NCBI GenBank assembly: GCA_037074615.1
Contig: CM073536.1
Span: forward strand, 315,001-379,000
From: Leucaena leucocephala
Lineage: Eukaryota > Streptophyta > Magnoliopsida > Fabales > Fabaceae
Direction: 5' to 3'
DNA: 64,000 bases
Part shown: positions 47,714-61,407 of the stretch, piece after piece
How positions within the stretch are numbered: position 1 is the first letter of the stretch
Layout: each line of letters opens with the position of its first letter
Position numbers and translations under genes: made by a program
Notes under the pieces: generated by a model
The model's input: the letters and a program-made list of their open reading frames with translations, nothing else
What the model was told of the DNA's origin: nothing
Database searches by the model: none

Positions 47714-50248
47714 ATGAATGCCAACGGTACATTATATGCGGCAATTACGTTGTTGAATGCATCGAATCATGATGAAGAGTATCAAGTTTGCATCCAGGCT
47801 CCGCCCAATATAGTTTCAGATGGCCTCTGGGTTGGCCAAGAGACCGGTAGGACCCCAATGAATTCTGCTTTATCCCTTTTTGAATTGCAGATTATTGTCA
47901 TTTTCACAATCACCGAAATCTGCCATTTCTTCTTCAAGCGTTTGGGATTGCCTCTCTTCTTTTCCCAAATCATGGTAGGTGTTTAGAATTAGCGATTACC
48001 ATTTCCTAAATAGATGGGTGATTATTAATTGTGTCCCATTTGCAGGCCGGACTGATTTTAGGGCCTTCATTTGAGATCGAGTCGTTGAATCTGAATCACT
48101 ACAGGGAGATGTTGTTTCCATTCGGAAGCCAAGGCATACTTGCAGGAGTAACATCAGTTGGATATGCTTTCTTCACATTTGTAACATCTGTAGAGATGGA
48201 TTTTAGCATGATCAAAAGAACAGGGAACAGAGTTTGGAGCATTGCCTTAATCGGATTTGTAGCACCTGTGGTGGCTGGTCTTTCATGTTTGTCATTGTTC
48301 TCTGAACCCTTAAAGAACATCATGGGACCAAACAGTGACGACCTTAAGGTTACGGTGTTATCACATAGTCTAACTGCATTTCCTGTGATCGCATGCCTTC
48401 TAAATGACCTGAAAATCATAAACTCTGAATTGGGAAGGTTGGCATTAACCACAGCCTTGGTGAGTGACATAACATGCTTAACAGTAATAAGTCTTGGAAC
48501 TTCCTTAGAACAGAAGGTTAACGGTAAAATGAATTTGATCATCGTGGCGTATACGCTTGCCTTCGTTGTCCTCATTCCATTAATATCCAGACCAGCTATG
48601 TTATGGATCGTTAAACGTACTCCAGAAGGAAGACCTGTGAAGGATCATTACATATTTGCCATCATCGGTTTGGTCCTAGCTCTTGGTTGGATGTCACTAC
48701 TGTTGCACCAGGAATTCATCCTCGGACCTTTCATCTTTGGATTGTCTGTCCCTGAAGGGCCTCCATTGGGCTCTGCCTTGGTTAAGAAGCTTCAACTGTT
48801 TGGCATGTGGTTCTTTTTGCCAATCTTTGTGACTACGTGTGCCATGAAGGTTGATTTTTCAATACACTTCACATTCTCAGTAGTTTTAACCATCGTTGCC
48901 TTCATCATTATGACCCATTTGGTCAAAATATTAGCCTATTTGCTACTTTCTCTCTGTTGCAAGATGCCATTGCGTGATGGTTTGACCATTGCCCTCATTC
49001 TGAGCTGTAAAGGAGTAGTGGAAGTATTCTTGTACAATGGTGCATATGATGAAAAGGTAACCACGTATAAAATCATAATCCTCAAAGTGAGTGCTTTAAC
49101 GATTTGTTTGAACGAGTCTTGTTCAAATCTTTGTGCAGATTTTGAGTGGCCAAGCTTATGGAGTCTTGATGGCGTCTGTGCCGATCATAGCAAGCATTAC
49201 GCAAATGTTTGTGAAATGCATGTATGATCCTGCAAGAAAATACACTGGCTATCAGAAAAGGAACATTATGAGCCTGAGATCCGGCTCTGAGCTGAGAATG
49301 GTCGCCTGCGTTCATAAAGCATCCCACATATCTCCTACAACCGATTTCCTTGATCTCTGTAATCCCACAGAAGAAAATCCTATCACTGTGGACGTATTGC
49401 ATCTAATTGAACTAGTTGGGAGGTCGTTGCCCGTTTTTGTCCCTCATCGTCTTCAAAAGTCAGTCTCAGGTTCACTCAAATCTTACTCAGACAAGGTCAT
49501 TCTAGCTTTTGATCTTTACGAACGTGAGACCCCAGGTGCAACAGCAAACACTTACACAGTAATCTCTCCACCTAATCTCATGCATGAAGATGTTTGTATC
49601 CTGGCTTTAGACAAACTCGCGTCCATGATAATCGTTCCATTCCATCGAAGATGGTCCGTTGATGATATAATTGAGTCTGATGACAAGAACATAAGGACAA
49701 CAAACTTGAAGCTCCTGGAAAGAGCTCCCTGTTCGGTTGGAATCCTCGTAGGTCGCGCTGCACTTCCAAAAGATTCCTTATTGAAGTTGGCCATGGTTTT
49801 TCTGGGAGGGGATGATGATAGGGAGGCTCTGTGCTTAGCCAAAAGAGCAGCTAAGGATCTGAGGGTCAACCTCGTTGTGTACCACCTTGTCAGCTACGAC
49901 GATTCAGGAACATCAAACCTGGAAAACATCCTTGACAGATCGGTGCTGAAAGATGTGAGGAATAACTATTCTGGTCTGAGTAACATAACATACAGAGAGA
50001 TTTCTTCTAATGATGGGACTCAAACATCTGCTTTCCTTCGTGCCGTAATAAATGGGCATGACTTCTTTATAGTTGGGAGAAGGCATGAGAACAACACGCC
50101 TCAAACATCTGGGCTTGCCCAGTGGAGTGAATTTCCAGAGTTAGGCTCCATTGGCGATTTGCTTGCTTCATCAGATTATGGAGGCAGAGCTTCTGTGTTG
50201 GTAGTGCAGCAACAAGCCTCCAACACTAAAATGACGTGGAAGTTTTAG
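47714..50248 (+). CDS. CHX-type cation/H+ antiporter (CPA2 family)
   Basis: Three exons, 47714-47974, 48046-49056 and 49139-50248, encode 793 residues. A membrane domain with about 10-12 helices (about residues 45-425) has GLILGPS, the TALVSD segment with the transport-site-type Asp, and SCKGVVEVFLYNGAY. A hydrophilic cytosolic tail of about 370 residues contains two universal-stress-like folds. This is the layout of plant CHX proteins, which exchange K+ or Na+ for H+ on endomembranes or the plasma membrane. It is nearest to CHX15-like members by memory; the exact subgroup is not resolved. The start is ATG 47714; the frame further upstream begins at a GTG. Both introns are short and GT-AG. 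Confidence 0.93.
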
Positions 50249-50899
50249 TTGCCTACACAAAGAATTAATGCCCACTCATTTTGTTTTTCTTTCTTCCCCT
50301 TTTTGCTCCAATAAAGTGCCATCAGTTCTCTCTTCACAGCTCAGCCATTTATTTTATCTTTGCTCAATTGCCCAGTCTCTTATTTGGATGGTTTTATTTT
50401 GGGAGATAGAGGCACATCATTTTCACTCAATTCTTTTTGTATTTTATCCCTCAAGGATAGTTCCGTGCTAAAGGCTAATAATTGATATCGAGTGGTATAA
50501 GTAAATCGAGGCCTTCTTAATTGCATAAAATGCAAGCCATATTATATTAGATGCATGTCCTCTGATTTCCATCGGTATCCATAAAAATGAAAGCTTCGTC
50601 CATCATACAAAGCATCATCAATGTCATAAAAGCTTCGTCACTCAGGACTGCTATATATCCCAAGACTTGAAAAATTTCCTGATTACACATCATATGTACC
50701 AGTACTGTAGAGTTGAAGATTCGAACCAACTTCATAATGTCTATGACAAGAGCATTTGTAATCACAGAACCACAATCTAGGTACAGTTTGGCTAAACCCT
50801 ACGCTAAAAAGTAACAGAATTACATTCATTTTCCATTTTGTGGTCTAAAAAGGTCAATGTATTAGGAAAAGAAAAATATGTACCCATCACTCTAGAACC
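50249..50899. other. Convergent 3' region
   Basis: 3' UTRs of the CHX gene (+) and the sucrose-phosphate synthase gene (-) face each other here. Nothing else is recognised. Confidence 0.5.
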
Positions 50900-53800
50900 T
50901 CACATTCCCCCAGCTCTAGAGATTTGCTTCAAAACATCTGCAATCTTGTCCTCTGTTATTTCACTAACGCTTGTGACCAATGGGCTCTCGGCTGGGACAA
51001 TATCGTCTCTATGGTAGCTTCCTGAACTCCTGAGCACCTCCTCTGAACCCTTGGACACCACTCCCTTCAGGATTATGGTCTTGTGAGTTCCAGAAATCAG
51101 TTCCTCATGATCAGTGTCCCCAGTTTCTCCAAGGAAGACATACATGTTCGCAACATTCAATCTCCAACGGACAAAGAGATACCTAAAATCAGCCATACCA
51201 AACAGTCCATTACTGAATAGTCGTTTCTACATAAAGCAAGCATCAAAACCTCGGTTTGAGCAATAGTTAAATGATAACTTGCTACAAAATGCCATGTGCT
51301 GTTCATCATGAACAGTTAGTTTACCTGAGTGCCTGAGCTCTAGATGCAAGGAGCGGAATAACTTGCATTCTAGTTGATGCCCTACAGTACATAGGATGAC
51401 AGCGTAGACCTCGCATCCTAAGCTTCTGCCTTAGGTCATCAACTTTCTTTGCCTGCAAAAGCAAAAGAAGCATTTTGAATAAAGTGCCATAGCTCGCGCA
51501 TCAACATGCAAGTACAGGAGTAAGTTTCATATACCTTACTAAGTTCTTTCATTTTGTGTGAGATGCAATGGGCATTACTTGATTTTAAATCTTCCTCAAT
51601 TGAACTGGAAGGTTTCTTTGAATTTTCTTCACCTTCGATTGTATTCATTAGTTTCCAAATGGTTTTCTTCAGACCTTCATATCCCCAACGATACTCAATG
51701 TGTGCTGCATAATCTGGATCGGGCAAAAGCTTTCCATCTTCTGCCTGAGTACCAGGGTAGTAAACTTCACTTCCACTGCTGCATATTAATGCATCAAACT
51801 CATTTACTTGAATATTTCCTGATGTAAGTAACTCAATTGTTTCTAGCATTGGCATAGCTGTTGACAAAGCAAATCCTGAAACTCTCGCAGTTTGAGGGTC
51901 TAGTTGAACAGCTTTCATGATTTTCTGCACAATTTGGATCATACTCTTCTCAGGAGCTCCTTTATTGTCGTAGCAATCAAGTGCTATAACAATCAATCTA
52001 CGTCTTCTCCTCAAGAGAGGATATTTTCCTGGTATATTATCAAGTGGCTTATTCTTAGCATCTGGATTTTGAACAGCATCTGGCCTCCTCATCCTGCTTA
52101 GGACACGTTTCACTTGTTCTTGCATCTCAGGACCACCACTGGCAGCAGCCATATCAAGTGATTCATTTAGTGAAGATTTATCATCGATCGAGAGCCTTAG
52201 GGACATGTCCTGCACATCTTTAAGCGAATCATTGAAAGACTCCTCCATAGGTACATCATCCCCTGGAGTATCAGTTTGCCATTGTGGATGCCTCATTCGG
52301 CAGGCTGCCACCCTAGTCAAATAAGTTCGACAATGTTCAGGCCACGAGAATAGGTGTATGTTCCTCAAACCATTTTTCCTGCACTCGTTCCACAGGTTTT
52401 TCTCTGACAATAACTTAAGCAATGCATCAGCAATCGCTTGTTGATCATGGGGGTCCACAAGCAAACCATTGTGGAGGGCCTGAAATATTGTAGGAAGACA
52501 AGCAAACCAGGGATTATATGCATATTTGATACTGATTGATACAATTAATTTTCAGATGTCCTTCCTACATCCAAGTAAATAGTTCATGTTGTAACAAATA
52601 GAGACTTCCTAAACGGTAACATAGAAGATGCAACTGATAGGGAAAAAATAAAGGTCATTGTTCATTTACCCGATGAATGTCCACCGGTCCCCCATTTTTA
52701 GTGGCCACCATGGGAAGCCCGTGTGCTGCAGCCTGGATAAGTTTGAACAGATATAAATGAAAGGTTCACAGTTTTAAGATCAAAATGAAAAAAAAAAAAT
52801 GATCAGTTACTTATAACCAACCTCAATTAAAGTAAGACCAAAAGGCTCCACTAAAGCTGGATTTATGAAGACTCCCTGAAACAAATTTTAAATCAATTAA
52901 CTGCTCATCACAGTTAGAACATTGAAGTTGCAACAATATAAGGAAATCTTCATTTTACCTTTGTTTTTGCAGCAAGTCGGTATATATCTGGAACATCAGC
53001 TTGCTTGTGATGTTTGGGGTATGCTACTTGCCCATATAGGTCATACTTGTCAATTAGTTTCAACACTGTTGTAAGAACACTAGCATTCCCAGATGACATC
53101 TCATCTATGTCATCCCTATTTCCCATTATAAGCGTCTGTTTGAAAAGATATTAGTCCTTTAACAAGTAACTTACTATAGGTTCCACTTGGCAAAGAGGGA
53201 CAGTTGCATTAAGTGAACTTACAAGATTAGCTAGTTCTTTTAAGGGACGGCATTCTCCAAAGGCTTTTAACAAAGTAGTTATGTTCTTCTTTGGATCAGG
53301 CCTTGACAAGGCCAAGATCATTGGCTTGTGAGGATTTGAAAAGAAACGCATCACCTGCGAGCAGTAGTAAGTTGCATGCACATAACATTAACTAAGGTTC
53401 ATTGAAGAAAATATGCACACGTATAGGTTACTCACTTCTGACCAAATTGGAGGTAATGCTTTAGGTGAAGACCCATCGCCCATAAGTTGTGAGAGCTCCC
53501 CATCAACTTCTGGGGCATCTTCTTGGATCACGACGCTGCTAAAGTCCATGCCAGGTGGGATAACCTGAAGAATACATGCATCAATAGTGATCCGTTGAGA
53601 CATTCAATGGAAATGTATTCAATTTAAGTGAGTGTGGGTAAATGCCTTTGCAAAGAACTTTTCACCAGAGTTCTTCAGAAAGAGATGTTTTGGAGTAGCA
53701 TTTTATGCTATGGAACTATGCCGCGTAAGCAATTGTAAATTGAATTAAAGCATTCTCAGATTTAAGGAGGGTTGCATTCACATATAAAATTGCAGTCTTA

Positions 53801-56319
53801 CCGCCATCCTTGGCATGAACCGGCCATGGCAATTGACGTTACGTCTAGCACGTGCACGCAAGACTTTCTCAAGTTTGACATCAAACCCATCATAAAGTCC
53901 CCATTGCTCCTCAATTTCTTGTTTTGTACTAGTGATAACAAGTTCTGCAGCATCTAGGGAAAGTTCTTCTGCCTCTATCCTCCTCATAATCTTATATGTT
54001 GAATTGATATCCTCCTTTGATTGACGCCCCTGCTTAATAAGTTGCTCGAGCTTATTTCTTCCGAGTGAATGACCTGTGAGCACCATTGGCACATTTAAAG
54101 CACCTGAAAGAAGAGCTGCGCTATCTCCAGCATCTGCATAGTGTCCATGAATTACATATGGCCAAACAGGTTGACCCCCACCAACTTGTTCACCCAACAC
54201 TTTTGACATATTGAGAATGTGAGCCAAAGCCCCATCCACAAATTCTTGAACATAGGGCCAAAGCAGTTCTTTGCGGAGGTAATTATCACGTGGACCAAAG
54301 GGTATTCTTATGATATATGCACCACTGCTCTCTCCAGCATCCATGTTATCATCATCACCTGAACCTGAAGTTAGCATTTCTGTAGGTTCTCCATAGCTCC
54401 AATCAACGTCAGGTGATGAGATTTGACGTGTGAACAAATCTACTCTATACACTCCAGGCATTTTTGCAAGTGCCCGGGCAAGTTCCACCACATATTTGAT
54501 CTGCAAATAAATTGCTTCAAGCGTTATACACCAATTAGATGGAAGGGATAAATGGAATTTGTCATTTTTCCGTGTAAGATTGACTGGTACCTGTCCGCCA
54601 GTGTCAGAATCACGACCAAGCTCCATGTTGTCTCCTCGAATCAATCCATGCAAACTATGGAACAAAAGGACAATTATATAGCAAAACTTAGCAATCGTAT
54701 ATTTCTAGAATTTATTATTTAAAGCGTTCACAATAGGAGTAACAACGACACAAAATAAAGGTAAAAATTATTAGTAAATGTGTGCGTTCATGATAGTAGT
54801 ACATTGCCCACGATGCAATTCCTTTTGTTCTTTCTTGTATTAATCTTTAAACCAGATTAATCTTCAGAGAGTTCCCAACCACAGCAAAACCATAGAAGAT
54901 GAAAGAAATAATGGCGTTATCACCATTTTTATCTCCGAAGGTGAGAACTTAGAAACTGCCTCCCACGCCCTTCACAGCATCTGCGCTGAACAGTGTAGAA
55001 AACAGACAAATGCATCTAACGCATAGCTAAAGTATTTTTGCTAATCACTCGAAAAGGTATTGAATATAGTTCCATGTTCCACTGAAATGAGCATTCCCAC
55101 AGACATCGAGACATTTATCAAAAGAGAAGGTGTCGATTCAAGATGATTTTAAATGACGTGCTAAGCAAATGGCAAAAAACTTGTATACCTTAAGAGGACA
55201 ATATAAATCTTCTTTTCCTTTTTGTCATCAGACCATACTTCCAAGGTTGAAATTTGGCGCAGGAATCTTTTCTTTGGGGACTCATTTTGCAAACTCTCCC
55301 CTAAACCATCACCCTTTTCTCCTTCTGACAATTCCTCGGACATGTCCTCTGTAGCATCCCTGCGTCCTTGTTCTCGCTCCCACCTTCGATCTGCCAGCCT
55401 CTGATTTTCCTCCCATTCCAACTACACAAAGCACACCACGAGTGTGGCAATTAGCCTCACATACACTTACTCCCCAATAAATAAGACTTTCCTTGATTTG
55501 TTACTTGGTTGAAGGATCAAGCATAATGACTTGAAAACTTGAACCAGACAGTGTTTGGTAACTCAGATTATTTTCCATGTGTGGAACAGTTTAATTTTTC
55601 CTTGCATTCGAAAGTGAAGCATAAATTGCCTTCCCCAGGTTAATCCAGAACAACTAAATATATGGGGATTAAGAATTCTTATTTATTAAAAAGTTTAAGG
55701 TTGCTTGCTTATATCAGTAAAGTGGAAGGTGCCTCGAACAAATGAAGAGCGTCGGGTCGATGCATGGACATATATACATAGGACTGGCATTTTTATCATC
55801 AGTTGAAATTACATGAGATTTTCTGTAACAAATCAATTTTGTTTTTGGTTGTTTGGGTACAAAACCAAAGAAAATCACAAACGGGAGGGAAGGGGGAAGA
55901 AGAACCAGAATACTACAAAAGCGTTCTCTTTGTTTAAATCTCATGGATACGCAAATTAATTTTCCAGATGATGCTGATACTATGTGTTTCATCATTATTT
56001 ATGTACATTCAATCACGTGTAGAGACTTGTAAAGAAGAACCTGCTTCTTCTTGCGAGCAAGATGCCAAATGCGCCAGCACATGTTCTCTAGTCTGGAGCT
56101 GCGCTCACGAGAATTGCGTGTGGCAACCACCTTGATCCACGTACGGTGCAGGTCAGACTCATCCACACCCGTCACCACCTCTTCGACAAAGTACTTGGTG
56201 GGATTGAAATGCACTCCTTCTCTCAGAGCAGCAGGCACTGCCCTTTGCTCGTCAATGGTGGAAGCCCCCGTCGAGAGGATAGCCTCCAGGTACCCATTAA
56301 TCCACTCATTCCCAGCCAT
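50900..56319 (-). CDS. SPS: Sucrose-phosphate synthase, SPS3F/B type
   Basis: Twelve exons (56319-56041, 55421-55189, 54654-54591, 54500-53802, 53564-53436, 53354-53223, 53135-52959, 52875-52822, 52732-52670, 52479-51535, 51452-51325, 51182-50900) give 1061 residues. The start MAGNEWINGYLEAIL is the conserved SPS opening. The glycosyltransferase core (about residues 165-690) has SLHGLIRG, GRDSDTGGQ, VIHGHYADAG, LALSRPDPKKN and PALVEPFGLTLIE. The C-terminal SPP-like domain (about 780-1000) follows. The enzyme makes sucrose-6-phosphate from UDP-glucose and fructose-6-phosphate in the cytosol. FLRQIS (Ser151) lines up with the spinach Ser158 light/dark site. The adjacent TLEVWSDDKKE is typical of the SPS3F class (At1g04920), which fits the local gene order. 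Confidence 0.96.
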
Positions 56320-59007
56320 TTTCCCTCACTTTCTCGCCGATTCTCTCGATTGCCTTTACTCAGCAAAAATAAGACGAGAACAGAGACTTCGAAACAAATA
56401 CCAAAATCTTTTTTATCCAGTCGAAAAGCTCTGTGAGAACAGAGCGAATAGTTTACGGTTTCTTGAATAATACGGAAGCCTGGAGTAAACTAGGAGATCC
56501 AGGCAGACGTGCTTTCTTTAAAGGGGTGCCTGTAGGGTGAAAAGGATCAATATCGTTTATTTGTTTTCTGGGTAAATTTGCATGCAGGGTAAGAAAAATA
56601 AGGAGTTGAATAAAAAGGAGAATTATGGGAAAAGAGTATAAATGAATGGAAGTTGAATTCTAAAAAGGAGTAAAAGAAGCATAGGAGTGAAGGAGGCTAA
56701 AATTAGAGAGAAACGGAGAGGAGGAAGGAGTGATGAGGAGTAGGGGGGAGAGACACGTGGGAAGCTAGATTTGAGGCACTGAATGAAGGAGACGAGATGA
56801 GTTTGTTGTGTAGTGGGGCTTTGGGATTGAGAATGAATAATGAGAGATAGAATGAGGGGAGAAAAAGAAAGAATGGATTGAGGAGTTTCAGCATTTTGTT
56901 GTGTTCTGTTCTGTTGCTCCCAACGATTTCCGCTTCCCAATGCGATCCTTACGCTCGCTTCCTCCCCTCTCGCCGTTGTTTTTAATGCACAATATATGTC
57001 ACTTGTTATGTTTTTTATTATTTATTCTTACTATTACAAATTTAAAAATATTATTTTATCAAGTTATGAACATTGAGGCATAAATCATAATTATTTTTAT
57101 GGTCTTTAAATGAATTTTTAATGTATATCTGTCGTTAATATAAATTATTAGTTTCTAAATATATATTATTTATCCCCCAAACTCATTTCTGAATCCTGCC
57201 TATCTAGAGGATGAAAATAAAAATACAAATAGAATTGTGAATTACATTTAAAAATTATTTCATGCCAGATTAAAAAGTGTTAAATGATCGTGTTTATAAG
57301 GAAGTTTATTCCTACATTTTAAAATTTAGAATATAAATTTTTTTATTTCTTTTAACTAATACGTTTTTAAGATAATATTTAAATTTATGTTATCTTTTTT
57401 TTAGGGGATGTAACTACTTATTATATGAACTAATAATTTATTAGTAGATGTAGATAGATCTATTAATTGAATGAAGCAACTTGTAAAAGACTAATATGAA
57501 ACGAAAATGAGAGTTGGAGGTGCAGGTTCAATGGGAAATAGGTTACCAACCTAGTATAATTGTTGAGATAATGAGAATTTGAGAAATTTTATAATATTTA
57601 AAATTCTATAAAACAAGAACATGCCTTGAAATAATTTTAGAAAAAAAGATAAAAAAATTCTATAAAACAATAAATATCAAAATAGGATTTTATGTTAGAA
57701 ATACTATATCTATAATTATTAATGGACCTGATTTGGAATTTATTATTTTTTTTTTAGAATTGTGTTTGTAATTTTCCCATAATTTAAAAAATGCAATGTA
57801 GTGGGGGAAATGATATGTGCCCGGAAGGGTTGGTGTTGAACGAGTGACACATGTCAACTAAATACCAATGCGGTGACTCACAGTGTCGCTGAATAAAGTG
57901 GGAACAGTGAAAGGTAAATAAAATGGTTAAGAAGAAGGAGGGAGCGAGGGGTGATGCGAAAGTATGTGGCAACAGAAACATCATCCCTCTATATGGTAAG
58001 CAGCATCAACCAAACTTTATCTAGTCATCTTTTCCTTAATAAATGTTCTCTCAGCCCCTTTGCCCAAAAGTTGCTTTCACTGCCAACTCTATTATATATA
58101 ATTAGTTAGTATTCCCATTGCATTGCACCACCCATTTTCCTTCATTTTTAATTCGATTTAATTACTAACCAAACGACGTGCATTGCCATAAACTGACACA
58201 CGCTTGTATCTCTCAAGTTTTAGTTTGTTATTGATTGCTAGATTCCCCAGCTTCAATCCTTCCAAACCTTTCCCCTTCTTTCTCAATCCCGAACATCCTC
58301 AGAATCTGCACCCCACCCACATTTATTGTTAATCTAGCATCTTGAATTAATTTTAAATAAATAATTAAAATCTTAAAATATTTAAAATCATAATTAACAC
58401 TTCAAACTAATTTTAGAGATACAACTAATACCCTCAAATATTTAAATTAATATAATTTCACATTTTCACTGATATAAATATAAATTTATATATGATCCAT
58501 GTCACATAAGCTTTTTATTTTAATAAATTATTATTTAAAATGTTATATGTATTATATTATTTAAAAAATAATACTGAATAAATCCTAAAATTAATATTGT
58601 ATATAATTCATATGTAAAAATTGAGAAATTTTATAATTTATTTAGTATAATTTATTAAAATAATTTTACACATGTGGCCTTTTAAACAATAACGTGTCAA
58701 AATAAAAAATTGATATACCATGTATCAAATAAAAGTTTGTGTTTTTATTAGCAAAGAGGTAAAATTGTAACAATTTAAATATTTTTATGTGTTAATTGTA
58801 CATCTAAAATTAGTTTGAGGTTCTAATTATATTCTTAAATATTTTAGTGTGCTCATTACTTTTATAAAATTAGTTTAGGATATTTGATGCCCCTTTACCC
58901 TTATTTTTATTTAAATTTAAACCTTTTTTTTTCACATCTTCATTTGTTCCAAACCTTTTCCTTTTCTTTTCTTTTGTCAATAAAAAAAATAAGGTGATCT
59001 GAGTCAT

Positions 59008-59367
59008 AAGATATACCCAAAATAAACAAATCTCTTAGCCCAAATAAAAACTTACAAGTTAGTACTTAAGAAAATTCTCATATTTTTTGTTACCAAACAA
59101 AAATTTGAATAAATTTAACACCGGTCTCCTACTAAAATTAAGACACAGACTTAAGACTCAGAAAATATTTACAAAGGATTTATGAGAAAGATATACCCAA
59201 AATAAACAAATCTCTTAGCCCAAATAAAAACTTACAAGTTAGTACTTAAGAAAATTCTCATATTTTTTGTTACCAAACAAAAATTTGAATAAATTTAACA
59301 CCGGTCTCCTACTAAAATTAAGACACAGACTTAAGACTCAGAAAATATTTACAAAGGATTTATGAGA
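59008..59367. repeat. 180-bp tandem duplication, two copies
   Basis: Bases 59008-59187 repeat exactly as 59188-59367 (checked line by line). The unit starts near AAGATATACCCAAAATAAAC and ends GGATTTATGAGA. The perfect identity means it is recent or kept uniform by conversion, or it is an assembly artefact. Confidence 0.93.
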
Positions 59368-60169
59368 TTGCTTACTAAAAGAACCCTCACAACGATAGCG
59401 GGAATTAAACTCACATTATTGTGAGATATAAAACCGTTCCTTACCATATATGTCAACTCTTATTGATAAAAATTTTCATATTGAAAGAACGATGTTGATT
59501 AATGCTTTCTATCAATAAGCTTTACTCACACCCATCATTTATGGGTTCAGCTAGCGAATATGTGAGACATGCGACCATTTTGAGAGTGTTAAATCCCTAT
59601 ATAGTATCACTTTGTTGTAGTTCTAGTCACGGGGTTTAGAGAGCCATCATAACTTTTGGGTGCCTAGGTTTACGTCTGGGGGTAATTGACGGCTCGTCCT
59701 ACCTAACATTAATATTATCTAGGAGGAAATTTTTTTTTGCTCTACTCTATCCTTAGATAGTAAGTGAGTCTAATATTTTTCTAAAAATTGTTATAACAAA
59801 AAAAAAAAGAAGCTTTACTCACAAATCAAGAACTGGACCTAACCCCCAGCCTCCAGGCCCATAAGATTGAAAAGCGTTGGTTTGCGCCACAAATATCAAG
59901 CCATGGGCCAGGCCTTCTAAACCGCCTAACCAGGCTCAGCAGTTTGGATTCTTAATTAAGACAATGTTGTGGGCTGGGCCGAATGAAGAGCAAGATAGAC
60001 ATTAATGGATGCAAAATCTACTGAACAAAGATGTAAATTTGATTCTCACTATCGGTATAAGAGTTTTTCTAATTAATAATCTCATAAATCTTCTATAAAT
60101 ATTCTATAAACTCTAAGACTGTACCCTAATTTTGGTAGAGGAGGTGCTGAATCTATTTAAACTTTTTGT
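59279..60169. repeat. Imperfect inverted repeat flanking about 700 bp
   Basis: The left arm (about 59279-59374) and right arm (about 60074-60169) match in opposite direction over about 95 bp (blocks AATCTCATAAATC, GTAAATATT-like, CCTAATTTTGGTAG-like). Between them lies non-coding DNA with no transposase. It may be a fold-back element whose left arm was then duplicated. Confidence 0.6.
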
Positions 60170-61407
60170 ATACTAAACAAGAAAAGATACAAAATTGAAA
60201 TATATAGTTATCATATATTTTTAATATTGATCATGTACTCAAAAAAATATACTTTTAATATAATTACAAATATGATTTTTCAGTTCCATCACAAATTTTC
60301 CATTTCCATTGTACTAAACACGTGATGATATATGCAAGGTGATTTTGATACTATTATATTACTTCCAACAAGAATGTTATATTATTAATCATTGAAAATT
60401 ACACACACCTAATTCGTCATTAAAAATATTTTCTGATCGCCTGGAAAGAACAAAAGAAACATCTTGTCCTTTCTTTAACAATTTATGATCTCTAGTGGAC
60501 CTCTTAGTAGGATTCAAACCCAGATGAAGTTTTGTAAAACAATCTGGAGACGGTAAAAATTATATTAAATGGAAACAAGAGTATGCAAAGTGATCTATCT
60601 TAATTATATATATATATATATATTTTACTCAATGAAATCGAGGGCAAAAAATCAAAATAAAGCACAGGTCTTATTATTCCCACCTGTTAGTAACATTCAT
60701 TCCCATAATACTTTCAAGAGTGTTTCTGGATATTTTGTTTGTACTTAATGTTTTCTGATTATACTAGAAATCATATAAGAACTTGTTAAATGTTATAATT
60801 CGATTTTATAAAAATAAGGATTCAAAATATTCTTATTCAAAAATAGAAAAAAATAGAATTAGAATTCCAATTTTTACTAGAAGATTTTGATTTATTATCC
60901 AATTTTAATTTTAAAATTTATAAATCTATTTTATAAATAGATTAATAATTAATGATACTCAAACTCATGTTTTATCAAGTATCTTATTTTATTTAAAAAT
61001 TGATTTATTCTGTAATAATAAATGTTAGTCACAATATGAGTTTTAACGAAATAAGTTGAGTTATTAATAAAAATTTATAATTAATAAAAATAAATAAGAG
61101 TATATGTATACTATTGGAAGATAAAGTAAAAAATAGAAATAAATTATTTTGATTTAAGTGGAGGGTTATAGACTCTGGAACAAAAATTCCAATGATTATA
61201 CTGTTTTTTAATTTTAATATTTTTGTTTTTTATGGGGATACAATTAGAAGTTAAAAATTTTAGGAAACTATTCTCTTCCAATAAAAAAATTCGTATCTCG
61301 GTAGCTCAAACAATAGACACGTCATTTTATTTAGGTTAGGGACGAGGGAGATGAGAAACGTGGCTTAATCCCCCTCCTAAAACCTCAGAGCGCCCAGAGT
61401 AGAAGAA

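Larger units (their letters stand above)
56320..61407. other. Long AT-rich intergenic region
   Basis: SPS promoter, then about 4 kb without a recognisable gene. It contains the 180-bp tandem duplication (59008-59367), an imperfect inverted repeat (arms near 59279-59374 and 60074-60169) and an (AT)n run near 60606. The last 100 bp are the probable promoter of the methyltransferase gene. Confidence 0.55.

Noticed and set aside
48099..48575. 158-codon minus-strand open frame in the CHX gene
   Set aside because: Antisense shadow of the CHX membrane domain.
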